NCBI GenBank assembly: GCA_023484105.1
Contig: JAMDBD010000030.1
Coordinates: forward strand, 1 to 64,000
From: Thermoplasmatota archaeon
GTDB taxonomy: Archaea; Thermoplasmatota; Thermoplasmata; Thermoplasmatales; Thermoplasmataceae
Direction of reading: 5' to 3'
DNA length: 64,000 bases
The notes beneath the pieces were generated by a model. It was not told the DNA's origin. It saw only the letters and a list, made by a program, of their open reading frames with translations, and made no database searches. Shown here one piece after another: positions 35,185-44,066 of this stretch. The stretch's first letter is position 1; each line of letters starts with the position of its first letter. The position numbers and the translations under genes were made by a program.

Positions 35185-37566
35185 ATGAAAATAGAGAGTT
35201 ATGAAATAGAGCTTGATGTTGATTTTCCGCGTGCATTTTATACAGGAAAGGAAAAGATAAAACTGGAGGATGCAACAGAAAGCCTAGTTCTTAACTGCAA
35301 CGGGCCTGTGATTGACAGTGTAAGGATAGATGGTGCCACCGTTGAACATTCAGCAGGTGGAAGGAGTGATGAAATTATAATCGCAACAAAATCTGGAAAA
35401 TTTAGGGAGGTGGATATCACATTTCATGCTGAGATATCAAAGTCCCTGATGGGTTTTTACGCTGCAAGAACGTCAGACGGCAAGACTATGCTAACCACCC
35501 AGTTCGAATCAACGGGGGCGAGGATGGCCTTTCCATGTGTGGATGACCCAAGTGTGAAGGCTGTTTTTAAACTCACGCTCCGGATCGGCAGGGAATTTGA
35601 CGCAATATCGAATATGCCAGTCCTAGAACAAAAAGAGGAAGGGGAGAAAAAGCGGATAAAGTTTCATGACACACCAAGGATGTCAACATATCTGCTTTAC
35701 ATAGGCATAGGAAAGTTTGAAACGATGAAGGGAAAGTACAGGGACATTGACATTCTTTTCAGTGGTCTGAAAGGCTCCCTCGATTCAACAGAATTCCCAA
35801 TTACGGTTGGAGCACAATCCCTTGAATTTTTCGAAGAATATTTTGGAATAAGTTATGCTCTCCCGAAGATGCACCTGATCGCCGTACCTGAATTCGGGGC
35901 CGGTGCTATGGAAAACTGGGGTGCCATAACGTTCAGGGAAACCGCAATTCTCGTTAACGAAAATACGAGCGGAATAACGAAGAAAAGGGTTGCTTCTGTG
36001 ATCGCCCATGAGATTGCACACCAGTGGTTTGGTGATCTGGTCACGATGAAATGGTGGAATGATCTCTGGCTGAACGAGAGTTTTGCAACATTCATGATGT
36101 ACAAGGTTGTTGACAGGTACTACCCACAGTGGAACATAATAGGTGAAATGCTTCAGAGCAGGGCTTCAGGTGCACTCACTGACGATTCTCTTAAATCCAC
36201 TCACCCAATCAATGCAGACGTAAAGGATCCTGAGACCGTTGCGCAGATATTTGATCAGATAAGCTACGGTAAAGGTGGAATGATACTGCGAATGATCGAG
36301 AGCTATGTCGGTTATGACGTGTTCAGGGCAGGAATTCATGACTATCTTTCAAGGTTCTCATATTCAAATGCAACTGGTGCGGATCTTTGGAAGAGTATTG
36401 AAGAAAAATCAGGCAAGCCAGTCAGCAGAATAATGGAGGCCTGGATAAACAGGCCCGGTTATCCGTACCTGCAGGTGAGAAGAAATAGAGACAGGATAGA
36501 GATCACCCAACAGAGGTTTTACCTCGACGGTTCCTCTTCCGATGAAATATGGCCAATTCCCCTTTCCATTGTCAGGAAGAGCGGTGTTGAATCTGTGCTG
36601 ATGGATGATAAAAAGATGGAGATCAGCAGCAGAGACTTTGTCAAGTTGAATTTTTCTGAGACCGGATTTTACAGGGTGCTTTATGATGATTCCATCTACA
36701 CAGATCTTTTTTCAAATGTTAAGTCGCTTAGCTTCGAGGATCGATGGGGTATTGCTTCCGATCTTTTCGCATTTCTTGTTTCAGGACATATCGGCCTTCC
36801 AAGATACCTCGATTATGTCAAGAATTTCGAGGATGAGGAGGAGTTTGCCGTCGTTCAGGAGGTCGCTTCCAATCTTCAGCACCTTTTGCTTGTGAATCCA
36901 AAGAACAGCAGAATTAAACAGGTAGCCATTGACTTCTACCGCAGGCAACTTGAGAGAATGAACAGGAAGACTGAAAGGGATATTAACACGGGAATTCTCT
37001 CTGGAATGCTGAACTCCCGCCTTGCTGATCTTGATACGGATCATGCAGCCAGGCTTTCACAGCTGTTTTCTTCCATTGAAAAGCAGGATCCTGACATGAG
37101 ATCAGCCATCGCTATAGCGGCAGCCAGAACATTGAAAAAAATAGATCCAATGGTTGATAAACTGGCTTCACTGAAGAGTGATGAGGATCGTGTCAAGGTT
37201 ATCTCTGCAATGGGTATGATTCCAGGTGAGGATGCCTTTACCAAGGTCGTTCATCTGATGGATGAGGGGAAAATAAAGAAGCAGGACATAACCTCCTACT
37301 TCATGTCAATGGGCACCGAGCCTCTGAACAGAGATCTTGCTTTCAGAAAGTTCCCGGAGATAGTAAAAAGGATGAGCGAAGTGTTCATTGGTACTGGAAC
37401 TCCATCCAGGCTTGTATATCAGCTCACACAGTATATTGGCCTTGGAAGAATGGATGAAATGAAATCGCTTCTCGAAAGGATAAGATCACCGCTAATTGAC
37501 CAGGGGATCTCAAAGGGCATGGAGAGTCTTGCAGTGAATGAAAAACTTCTTTCAGTAATAAAATAA
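35185..37566 (+). CDS. M1 aminopeptidase, tricorn protease interacting factor F2/F3 type
   Basis: A 793-residue zinc aminopeptidase that trims peptides released by the tricorn protease/proteasome. The exopeptidase motif is GAMENWGAITFRE; the zinc site is HEIAHQWFGD followed 18 residues on by NESFATF, giving HEXXH-x18-E. DTPRMSTYLLYIGIGKF, and a C-terminal helical domain with GMESLAVNEKLL, resemble F3 of T. acidophilum best, though F2 versus F3 cannot be settled by eye. A second paralogue lies at 52.4 kb. The start ATG gives the expected N-terminus. It sits just downstream of the small mobile element. Confidence 0.93.
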   Translation: MKIESYEIELDVDFPRAFYTGKEKIKLEDATESLVLNCNGPVIDSVRIDGATVEHSAGGRSDEIIIATKSGKFREVDITFHAEISKSLMGFYAARTSDGKTMLTTQFESTGARMAFPCVDDPSVKAVFKLTLRIGREFDAISNMPVLEQKEEGEKKRIKFHDTPRMSTYLLYIGIGKFETMKGKYRDIDILFSGLKGSLDSTEFPITVGAQSLEFFEEYFGISYALPKMHLIAVPEFGAGAMENWGAITFRETAILVNENTSGITKKRVASVIAHEIAHQWFGDLVTMKWWNDLWLNESFATFMMYKVVDRYYPQWNIIGEMLQSRASGALTDDSLKSTHPINADVKDPETVAQIFDQISYGKGGMILRMIESYVGYDVFRAGIHDYLSRFSYSNATGADLWKSIEEKSGKPVSRIMEAWINRPGYPYLQVRRNRDRIEITQQRFYLDGSSSDEIWPIPLSIVRKSGVESVLMDDKKMEISSRDFVKLNFSETGFYRVLYDDSIYTDLFSNVKSLSFEDRWGIASDLFAFLVSGHIGLPRYLDYVKNFEDEEEFAVVQEVASNLQHLLLVNPKNSRIKQVAIDFYRRQLERMNRKTERDINTGILSGMLNSRLADLDTDHAARLSQLFSSIEKQDPDMRSAIAIAAARTLKKIDPMVDKLASLKSDEDRVKVISAMGMIPGEDAFTKVVHLMDEGKIKKQDITSYFMSMGTEPLNRDLAFRKFPEIVKRMSEVFIGTGTPSRLVYQLTQYIGLGRMDEMKSLLERIRSPLIDQGISKGMESLAVNEKLLSVIK

Positions 37567-37671
37567 AATTTCCACGTGCCAGAATTTCTGCATTTCCCGC
37601 TCTCCATTGAAATTTGAATTTTTCACTTTCTTTATGTAAAATTCTATCAATGATAAAATTATGCAGAGTAG

Positions 37672-38259
37672 ATGATAGACATCAGCTTACCCCTGTCAGG
37701 TGGTATTATAACATTCCCTGGGGACCGCCCGTACGAGGAATATGCATACAAGACCCATGACGTAGATCACGTGCACATAACCAGAGTTATAATGGAAACA
37801 CACAGTGGCACTCACTTTGACGCTCCATACCATATGATCAAGAATGGAAAAAAGGCCAGTGAAATTGACCTTGAAAGGTTTATGGGTAAAGCATCAGTTA
37901 TTCAGGTGGATGGAGACGCCATAGGCCCTAATGACATCCCCGATGATGTGAAAAGCATAGTGCTCTTCAAAACCAGAAATTCCGATCTGTATGGTGAGTT
38001 CAGGACGGATTACACTTACCTGACATTTGAAGCGGCAGAAAAGCTGATCAGCAGTGGTGTAAAGGTGGTCGGCATAGATTATCTCTCCATTGAGAAGTTC
38101 AACGGAGACAGGAGCGTCCACATAGTGCTGCTTTCAAATGATGCCGTCATTATCGAGGGCCTTTACTTGAAGGATGTCAAACCTGGAGAATATAATTTTA
38201 TATGCCTGCCACTGAAGATGGGCATTGATGGGGCTCCATGCAGGGCGATATTGATCTGA
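37672..38259 (+). CDS. Cyclase family protein (kynurenine formamidase-like metal hydrolase)
   Basis: A 195-residue member of the cyclase/arylformamidase family. The metal motif HSGTHFDAPYH is intact, as is the start IDISLPLSGGIITFPGD. VVGIDYLSIEKF and the ending GIDGAPCRAIL are also typical. Members hydrolyse N-formylkynurenine, isatin or related cyclic amides with zinc or manganese. No tryptophan-degradation genes lie nearby, so the substrate is unknown. It is convergent with the MqnA-like gene. Confidence 0.88.
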   Translation: MIDISLPLSGGIITFPGDRPYEEYAYKTHDVDHVHITRVIMETHSGTHFDAPYHMIKNGKKASEIDLERFMGKASVIQVDGDAIGPNDIPDDVKSIVLFKTRNSDLYGEFRTDYTYLTFEAAEKLISSGVKVVGIDYLSIEKFNGDRSVHIVLLSNDAVIIEGLYLKDVKPGEYNFICLPLKMGIDGAPCRAILI

Positions 38260-38278
38260 GGGATCGTGTACCTGACAA

Positions 38279-39028
38279 TCATCGGCTCTCTGCAGGAGCT
38301 GAAATGAAAATCCCATGTTCTGCTTCTATGGATCTTTTTACGGCACCATTGTAATCGTACATGATTGAAGAGTAGTAAGCCCTCATGATCTGTAATGGAA
38401 TCCCCAGCCTCTCTGAATTTTCCTTCGCGAATCTATCAACGTGGTTGGGTGAAATTGCAACTGCCCTGTCCAGCGCCGCCTTAAGATCCTCATCCCTGAG
38501 CCCATTTTTTGAAACAGTGACGGCAAAGACCGGAGGTCTTCTGTAAAGTGCTGTATATTCATATCCTACATCCATAAGTATTCTGAGGTTCGTACGGAAT
38601 ATTTTCAGGGCATCATCTCCTATGACAAGGGCCGCATCAAATTCAGAGAGTATTTCATCTGCCTCTGACAAATTTGTCTTTATGATTTCGAGGGAATAGC
38701 CAAGGTCCCTGCAAACCCTGGAAGCGTACCACACTGTGGTTTCAGTGTGCCTGGTCACTCCAACCGTTCTGCATTCCGAGAGGCTGGACTTTTTCGAAAC
38801 TATCAGTGTGGAAAGCGTACTCCCTGAAGAATGTATATTGGCGCTTTCAATAAGCTGAATATCCTTCAAATTGCGGAAGTACTCAATGAGGGAGATCATG
38901 CCGGCTTCATACCGGCCGGATATAACGCCTGTTAAAATTTCAGATGGATCTGATCTGCACTTGTTCCATGTTAAGGCCTCATAGAGCGGGTCTGAGTGCA
39001 TGTAGTTTATCAGTGCAAGTCTGCACAT
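38279..39028 (-). CDS. mqnA: MqnA-like chorismate dehydratase (futalosine pathway)
   Basis: About 249 residues of the MqnA/MqnD periplasmic-binding-protein-like fold: RLALINYMHSDPLYEAL at the start, then GVISGRYEAGMISLIEYFRN, which parallels the G-x-D-x-x-L-x-S-x-x-E-Y motif of MqnA, and LVIGDDALKIF in the second lobe. MqnA dehydrates chorismate to 3-enolpyruvyl benzoate, the first step of the futalosine menaquinone route; Thermoplasma makes menaquinone-type quinones, and SDH is encoded here. MqnD is the main alternative. ATG 39028 follows GGTGAG; a GTG at 39040 is also possible. It starts 12 bp after tdh. Confidence 0.7.
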   Translation of the reverse strand: MCRLALINYMHSDPLYEALTWNKCRSDPSEILTGVISGRYEAGMISLIEYFRNLKDIQLIESANIHSSGSTLSTLIVSKKSSLSECRTVGVTRHTETTVWYASRVCRDLGYSLEIIKTNLSEADEILSEFDAALVIGDDALKIFRTNLRILMDVGYEYTALYRRPPVFAVTVSKNGLRDEDLKAALDRAVAISPNHVDRFAKENSERLGIPLQIMRAYYSSIMYDYNGAVKRSIEAEHGIFISAPAESR

Positions 39029-39040
39029 GCCAGTTCTCAC

Positions 39041-39964
39041 CTACGATATATGCTTGAGCATATCATCAATCATACTGCTAAATCCATATGCAGGAGAAAA
39101 ACCCCAGTCCCTGGCAGATTCTGAAACATCAAGAGACTCAGGCCACTGATCTGCTATCTCCTGCCTGTAGTCCGGCTTAAAGGTGACTGTGAATTCCGGC
39201 CTCCGCTTCCGGAGTTCAGCATACAGTTCTCCCGGGGTGAAACTGAAGGCGCTGACGTGATAATCCATCCTTCTCTTCAGTGATTTCGGATCTGCCTCGG
39301 AAAGACTGATCAACGACGAGATTGCATCAGGCATGTACATCATCGGGAGACGGGCATCTTCCTTCAGAAAGCACTGGTAGCTTTGTCCCCTTGCCGCTGC
39401 CATGATCATCTCAATGGAATAATCAGTTGTTCCACCCCCTGGCGGGGAACTGTAACTGATCAGTCCTGGAAACCTGAGTCCTCTGCAGTCGAGTCCAAAC
39501 CTGTCTGAAAAATACTGCCCAAGAAATTCAGACGCAAGTTTGGTTATCCCATACATTGTCCTGGGCCTTATGATGGTTTCAGGAGGTACCATCTTCTTTG
39601 GTGTATCGGGGCCAAACACCCCGATCGTGCTGGGAATTATCACCTTTTTAACATCGTTGTCCCTTGAGGCTGCAAGTATGTTCCAGGTGCCATTCATATT
39701 GACGCTGTATGCCAAATCCGGGTTTTTCTCTCCATTTGCTGAAAGAATTGCGGCAAGATGAAAGACCTCTTCAATGCCTTCATCCCTGATCAGTTTTTTT
39801 AATGAATCCAGTGAAGTTACGTCCATCTTAACCATTCTCACGCCTTTCAGATTGCCTTCCCTGACATCAGTGGCCAGTATAGAATCAAAGCCGTATCTTT
39901 CTCCAAGGGAAGGTATGAGTTCTGAACCCAGCTGCCCGAGAGCACCTGTCACGAGAATCTTCAT
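39041..39964 (-). CDS. L-threonine 3-dehydrogenase, SDR/epimerase-like type
   Basis: A 307-residue extended SDR. TGALGQLG (6-13) binds NAD, IPSTIGVFGPD (110-120) holds the catalytic Ser/Thr, and YGITK (Tyr138, Lys142) is the active pair. It closely resembles the short-chain type threonine dehydrogenase known from Thermoplasma volcanium: DLAYSVNMNGTWNIL and YSSPPGGGTTDYS are characteristic. It oxidises L-threonine to 2-amino-3-ketobutyrate. The gene for the next step, kbl, is divergent across a 94-bp shared promoter region, which strongly supports this assignment over a sugar epimerase. Confidence 0.88.
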   Translation of the reverse strand: MKILVTGALGQLGSELIPSLGERYGFDSILATDVREGNLKGVRMVKMDVTSLDSLKKLIRDEGIEEVFHLAAILSANGEKNPDLAYSVNMNGTWNILAASRDNDVKKVIIPSTIGVFGPDTPKKMVPPETIIRPRTMYGITKLASEFLGQYFSDRFGLDCRGLRFPGLISYSSPPGGGTTDYSIEMIMAAARGQSYQCFLKEDARLPMMYMPDAISSLISLSEADPKSLKRRMDYHVSAFSFTPGELYAELRKRRPEFTVTFKPDYRQEIADQWPESLDVSESARDWGFSPAYGFSSMIDDMLKHIS

Positions 39965-40058
39965 GCTACGGTAGCGAGAGGATTTTAAAAAATATATGCA
40001 GAATCAGAAAAATAAAAGCGATGGAAAGTTATTTGTGCTGTTTTGGCTAAACTAACAC

Positions 40059-41240
40059 ATGACTGAAAGAACCTTATGGGCAAGGGATGAACTGAACAGA
40101 ATGCGTGAGGAGGGAAGAGTAGTACCTATCAGAACAATAGAGGGTCCTCAGGGTGCCTATGTAACCATAGATGGCAGGAAGATGCTTAACATGTGTTCAA
40201 ATAATTATCTGGGCCTTGCAAACCATCCTGAGGTGAGAAAAGCAGCTATCGAGGCCATTGAGAAGTTTGGAGTTGGGGCAGGTGCCGTAAGGACAATCGC
40301 TGGAACCAACACGCTGCATGTTGAGGCAGAGAGGAAACTTGCCAGATTCAAGGGGATGGATGCCTCCATAGTATTTCAGGGAGGGCTGCTTGCAAATTCC
40401 GGGACCATTCCTGTGATGGTCAGTAAAGATGATGTAGTCTTCAGCGAAGAACTGAATCATGCAAGCATAATTGACGGGGTAAGGCTCAGCGGTGCAAAGA
40501 AGATCGTCTACAGGCATCTTGACATGGATGATCTGGAGACAAAGCTGAAAGAGAACAGAAAGGATGGTAAGAAAGCGCTCATTATAAGTGACGGGGTTTT
40601 CAGCATGGATGGTGATATTGCCCCGCTTGATGTCATGACCGAACTCGGTGAAAAGTATGACGCCATGATTTATGTTGATGATGCTCATGGTGAGGGTGTT
40701 CTGGGAAAAAATGGCAGAGGAATAGTGGATCATTTCGGTCTGCATGATCGGGTGGATATTGAAATGGGAACGTTTTCCAAGGCCCTTGGAACAATGGGCG
40801 GATTTTCTGCAGGCTCCTCTGATATTGTAGAACTGCTGCACCAGCGGGCAAGACCATTTCTCTTCAGCAGCGCCCTGAACCCTGCGGATACCGCTGCTGT
40901 CCTCAAATCCATCGAAATTCTTGAGAGAGACGATTCCTTGGTCAGGAAACTCTGGAAGAATGCAGAAACCCTGAAGAAAGGCCTGAATGAATTGGGTTAC
41001 AACACGGGCAGCAGCAAGACGCCTATAACGCCTGTCATAGTAGGTGATGAGAAGAAGACCCTTGAACTCAGCAATTCCCTTTACAGGGAAGGTATTTTTG
41101 CGTCGCCTATTGTCTTTCCGACTGTTGCTCGGGGATCTGCAAGGATAAGGCTGATGCCCTCCGCTGTTCATTCAGAAGATGATATCGGTCTGGCCGTAGA
41201 AAAGTTCAGAAGCATAGGGAAATCCATAGGTGTAATCTGA
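40059..41240 (+). CDS. kbl: 2-amino-3-ketobutyrate CoA ligase (glycine C-acetyltransferase)
   Basis: A 393-residue PLP-dependent alpha-oxoamine synthase. The PLP lysine is Lys241 in GTFSKALGTMGG; DDAHGEG (207-213) contacts the cofactor; His134 in ELNHASI stacks on it; MCSNNYLGLANHPEV is the family N-terminal motif. It cleaves 2-amino-3-ketobutyrate with CoA to glycine and acetyl-CoA. BioF and serine palmitoyltransferase share the fold, but the divergent threonine dehydrogenase and lack of biotin genes favour Kbl. Confidence 0.88.
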   Translation: MTERTLWARDELNRMREEGRVVPIRTIEGPQGAYVTIDGRKMLNMCSNNYLGLANHPEVRKAAIEAIEKFGVGAGAVRTIAGTNTLHVEAERKLARFKGMDASIVFQGGLLANSGTIPVMVSKDDVVFSEELNHASIIDGVRLSGAKKIVYRHLDMDDLETKLKENRKDGKKALIISDGVFSMDGDIAPLDVMTELGEKYDAMIYVDDAHGEGVLGKNGRGIVDHFGLHDRVDIEMGTFSKALGTMGGFSAGSSDIVELLHQRARPFLFSSALNPADTAAVLKSIEILERDDSLVRKLWKNAETLKKGLNELGYNTGSSKTPITPVIVGDEKKTLELSNSLYREGIFASPIVFPTVARGSARIRLMPSAVHSEDDIGLAVEKFRSIGKSIGVI

Positions 41241-41241
41241 T

Positions 41242-41934
41242 TTGTACTGGCCATTCAGGGACCCTGATCCTGGTTCACTTCTCTACCAGTTCAATGATAC
41301 CTTTGTAGCCAAGGTGGTTGAAAGACCGAACCGGTTCATTGTCATCACCAGACGCGACGGTGAACTTCTGAGATGCCACCTGCATGATCCGGGGAGGCTA
41401 AAGGAGCTGATCTATCCCGGCAACAGAATATTGCTCAGGAGATCTGCAACAGGGAAAGTTCCATACAGGGTTATAGCTGCAGAAAGGAACGGAATCTGGG
41501 TGCTCATCGATGCAGGCATACACCCTTTTCTGGCGAGATCGTTCCTTAAAGACGGTTTCATAGCGGAATACAGCTTTCTAGGAAAGAGGTTCGATTTTGC
41601 GTATCTGACCGGTGAAACACCTGTGATAATTGAAGTTAAGGGCTGTTCGCTTTCAATTGACGGTATCGCTACATTTCCAGATGCCCCCACCGCCAGGGGT
41701 ACGGATCAGTTGAGGAGACTTACCGGATATGTAAAGGAAGGGGGCACAGCATTCATATTTGTTCTGGTGTTTGCGCCAGAGCCTAAATGTTTTACCACTA
41801 ACAGGGTGACAGATGCTGCCTTCGATAGTGCATTCCGTGAATTTCTCAATTCAGGTGGCTTGTTCAAGGCGTCTGCATTCCTCACTTATGACAGTGGGAT
41901 TCGCTACTCTGGTGATATTGAGTTATGCCTGTGA
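41242..41934 (+). CDS. sfsA: SfsA family nuclease-like protein
   Basis: A 230-residue SfsA. It has an N-terminal OB-like part (FVAKVVERPNRFIVITRRDGE, then HLHDPGRLKELIYPGN) and a C-terminal restriction-endonuclease-like core with RFDFAYL, VIIEVKGCSL and FPDAPTARG. The role is unsettled: DNA binding and a link to sugar fermentation were proposed in E. coli. The start is TTG 41242, one base after the kbl stop, and the end overlaps nth by 10 bp, so kbl-sfsA-nth are likely one transcript. Confidence 0.92.
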   Translation: MYWPFRDPDPGSLLYQFNDTFVAKVVERPNRFIVITRRDGELLRCHLHDPGRLKELIYPGNRILLRRSATGKVPYRVIAAERNGIWVLIDAGIHPFLARSFLKDGFIAEYSFLGKRFDFAYLTGETPVIIEVKGCSLSIDGIATFPDAPTARGTDQLRRLTGYVKEGGTAFIFVLVFAPEPKCFTTNRVTDAAFDSAFREFLNSGGLFKASAFLTYDSGIRYSGDIELCL

Positions 41935-42629
41935 AATCAAGATTCGATGAAAGGACGATCAGGATCATGCTGGCCAGGATAAAGGAACAGGTACCGCCAC
42001 ATCACTTTGAGTTTCATGATCCTTTCTGGGTTCTCATAACAACAGTTCTTTCACACAGAACTAAGGATGAAATTACCGATTCCTCTGCCAGATCCCTGTA
42101 TAATGCATATGGAACTGTTGAAGGACTTGCATCTGCATCCACTAAAGATATAGAACTGCACATAAAGAGAGTTGGATTCTACAGAGTCAAGGCAGAGAGG
42201 GTTAAGGAGATCTCAAAAATTATCCTTGAAAAATACTCAGGGAAGGTTCCTGACAACATTGATGATCTGACAAAGCTGCCAGGTGTTGGCAGGAAGACCG
42301 CGAACGTGGTGCTTTCAGATGCCTTGAGGATTCCTGCAATTGCTGTGGATACGCATGTTCAGAGAATAAGCCGAAGAATAGGCTGGTCAAGACATGATGA
42401 TCCTGAAAGGACAGAAGAATCTCTCAGGAAGATAATTCCAAAGGACATGTGGATAGGGTTCAACCCGATGATAGTTGAGTTCGGCAAGAAGATATGCAGA
42501 CCTCGTAATCCACTCTGCAGTGAATGCAGTGTCAGTGAATACTGTGACTATTTTCAGAAAGCGCAGTCCAAAAAAATGAAAACTTCTAAGTTAACTGCCG
42601 GCATTACAAAAAACAAATATATCACCTGA
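41925..42629 (+). CDS. nth: Endonuclease III (DNA glycosylase/AP lyase)
   Basis: A 234-residue base-excision enzyme removing oxidised pyrimidines. The helix-hairpin-helix LPGVGRKTANVV carries catalytic Lys124, and Asp142 lies in VDTHVQRIS. The 4Fe-4S site is C191-x6-C198-x2-C201-x5-C207. A Lys-rich tail of about 20 residues extends past the cluster. It overlaps sfsA by 10 bp. The length is slightly above the bacterial enzyme. Confidence 0.95.
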   Translation: MPVKSRFDERTIRIMLARIKEQVPPHHFEFHDPFWVLITTVLSHRTKDEITDSSARSLYNAYGTVEGLASASTKDIELHIKRVGFYRVKAERVKEISKIILEKYSGKVPDNIDDLTKLPGVGRKTANVVLSDALRIPAIAVDTHVQRISRRIGWSRHDDPERTEESLRKIIPKDMWIGFNPMIVEFGKKICRPRNPLCSECSVSEYCDYFQKAQSKKMKTSKLTAGITKNKYIT

Positions 42630-42676
42630 AGCTTTATCGCTAACCCTAGCGCGATCTAAATTGATGAGTGGGTAAG

Positions 42677-42889
42677 ATGGTTGAGGTCAAGGTAAAGAGC
42701 GAAATGGATGTAGACAGGAGTCTCTGCAACTACTGTGGAGCATGCGTTGGAATGTGCCCTACTGATGCGATATTCATGGACGACACCGTGATAGAGATCC
42801 ATGAAGAAAAATGCATAAAGTGCACATTCTGTGTGATAGGATGCCCTACTGGAGCAATATCAGCGGAGTGGTTCCATGCAAAACTATGA
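42677..42889 (+). CDS. 2[4Fe-4S] ferredoxin, probable electron donor to GGR
   Basis: About 70 residues with two complete cluster motifs: C20-x2-C23-x2-C26-x3-C30-P and C49-x2-C52-x2-C55-x3-C59-P (numbering from GTG 42668). ATG 42677 is preferred, after GGGTAAG. The last 14 bp overlap the start of the geranylgeranyl reductase gene, so the two are translationally coupled. A ferredoxin encoded beside GGR is known to supply electrons in Methanosarcina acetivorans, which supports this role. The upstream region has a short CGCTA/TAGCG inverted repeat. Confidence 0.9.
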   Translation: MVEVKVKSEMDVDRSLCNYCGACVGMCPTDAIFMDDTVIEIHEEKCIKCTFCVIGCPTGAISAEWFHAKL

Positions 42890-44066
42890 CGTTCTGGTTG
42901 TCGGCGCAGGCCCAGGAGGAAGTTCAGCAGCAAGGTTTGCTGCCAGATCAGGGCTTAAGACGCTTCTCATAGAGAAGAGACCTGATATAGGCTCTCCTGT
43001 CAGATGTGGAGAAGGTCTTTCCAAAGAGTGGATGAAGGAGGGTGAGATAAAGCCAAACCAGCACTGGATATCGGACGAGGTCAAGGGTGCAAGGATTTAC
43101 GGACCTTCTGAAAAGAAGCCCATTATGCTGACTGCCGAAAAGGCTGGAAATGAGGTCGGCTTTGTTGTTGAGAGAGACAAGTTCGACAAGGAGATGGCAG
43201 CGCTGGCTGCTGAAGCTGGATCTGACATATGGGTTAAGTCCCCGGCACTTCAGGTTATAAGGGAAGGGGGAAGAATAGCCGGTGCCAGAGTGAGGCATAA
43301 CGGAAACATGGAGGATGTCAAGGCAAAGATAGTTATCGCTGCTGATGGTTTTGAAAGCGAATTTGGAAGATGGGCAGGGCTGAAGTCCATAATCCTTGCC
43401 AAGAACGACATCATATCATGTGTGGAATATAGAATGAAGAACGTCGATTCTGATGTGGATTTCACGGACTTCTATCTTGGATCATGTGCTCCTGCCGGCT
43501 ACATTTGGGTATTCCCCAAGGGAGAGAAGGAAGCCAATGTCGGTATAGGAGTTACGATAACCCAGATGAAGGACAGATTTGACGTCAGGAACTATCTTGA
43601 CACATGGATCAGAAAACATCCAGGATATGCAAAGGGAAGGACCATTCAGTACATAACTGGCGGTGTCTCTGTCTCAAAGGTAAAAGAGAAGATTACCCTC
43701 CCTGGCCTAATGCTCGTGGGAGATGCTGCAAGGCTCATTGACCCTATCACAGGAGGCGGTATAGCCAACGCATATATTTCCGGGAAATACGCTGCATCAG
43801 TGGCAAGCCAGGCGATAGAGGCTGATGATTTCTCCCAGGAGATGATGTCCAGGTATGAGCAGATGGTGAAAGAAAAGTTCCAGAAGAAACATCTCAGGAA
43901 CTGGATTGCAAAAGAAAAGCTCGGTACTCTGTCTGATGAGACGCTTGACAAGCTTGTTGATGTTCTGTCTGATGTGAAGGTAAATGACATATCAGTGCAG
44001 GCAGTACTGCAGGCGGTGCAGGAAAAGTATCCTGAAATGATAAGCGAACTGGAAGATCTTATCTAA
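42876..44066 (+). CDS. Digeranylgeranylglycerophospholipid (geranylgeranyl) reductase
   Basis: A 396-residue flavoprotein that saturates the isoprenoid chains of archaeal membrane lipids. The FAD motif is VVGAGPGGSSAARFA (8-22). PVRCGEGLSKEW matches the conserved PVxCGEG of GGRs, and GYIWVFPKGEKEANVGIG and GDAARLIDPITGGGI complete the FAD and substrate pocket. It is near the T. acidophilum GGR in length. It follows and overlaps the ferredoxin gene, and its 3' end overlaps the convergent srp54 by 4 bp. Confidence 0.94.
   Translation: MQNYDVLVVGAGPGGSSAARFAARSGLKTLLIEKRPDIGSPVRCGEGLSKEWMKEGEIKPNQHWISDEVKGARIYGPSEKKPIMLTAEKAGNEVGFVVERDKFDKEMAALAAEAGSDIWVKSPALQVIREGGRIAGARVRHNGNMEDVKAKIVIAADGFESEFGRWAGLKSIILAKNDIISCVEYRMKNVDSDVDFTDFYLGSCAPAGYIWVFPKGEKEANVGIGVTITQMKDRFDVRNYLDTWIRKHPGYAKGRTIQYITGGVSVSKVKEKITLPGLMLVGDAARLIDPITGGGIANAYISGKYAASVASQAIEADDFSQEMMSRYEQMVKEKFQKKHLRNWIAKEKLGTLSDETLDKLVDVLSDVKVNDISVQAVLQAVQEKYPEMISELEDLI

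Noticed and set aside
40197-41171. 324-codon open frame antisense to kbl
   Set aside because: It is the shadow of a strongly conserved PLP enzyme gene on the other strand and has no recognisable domain.
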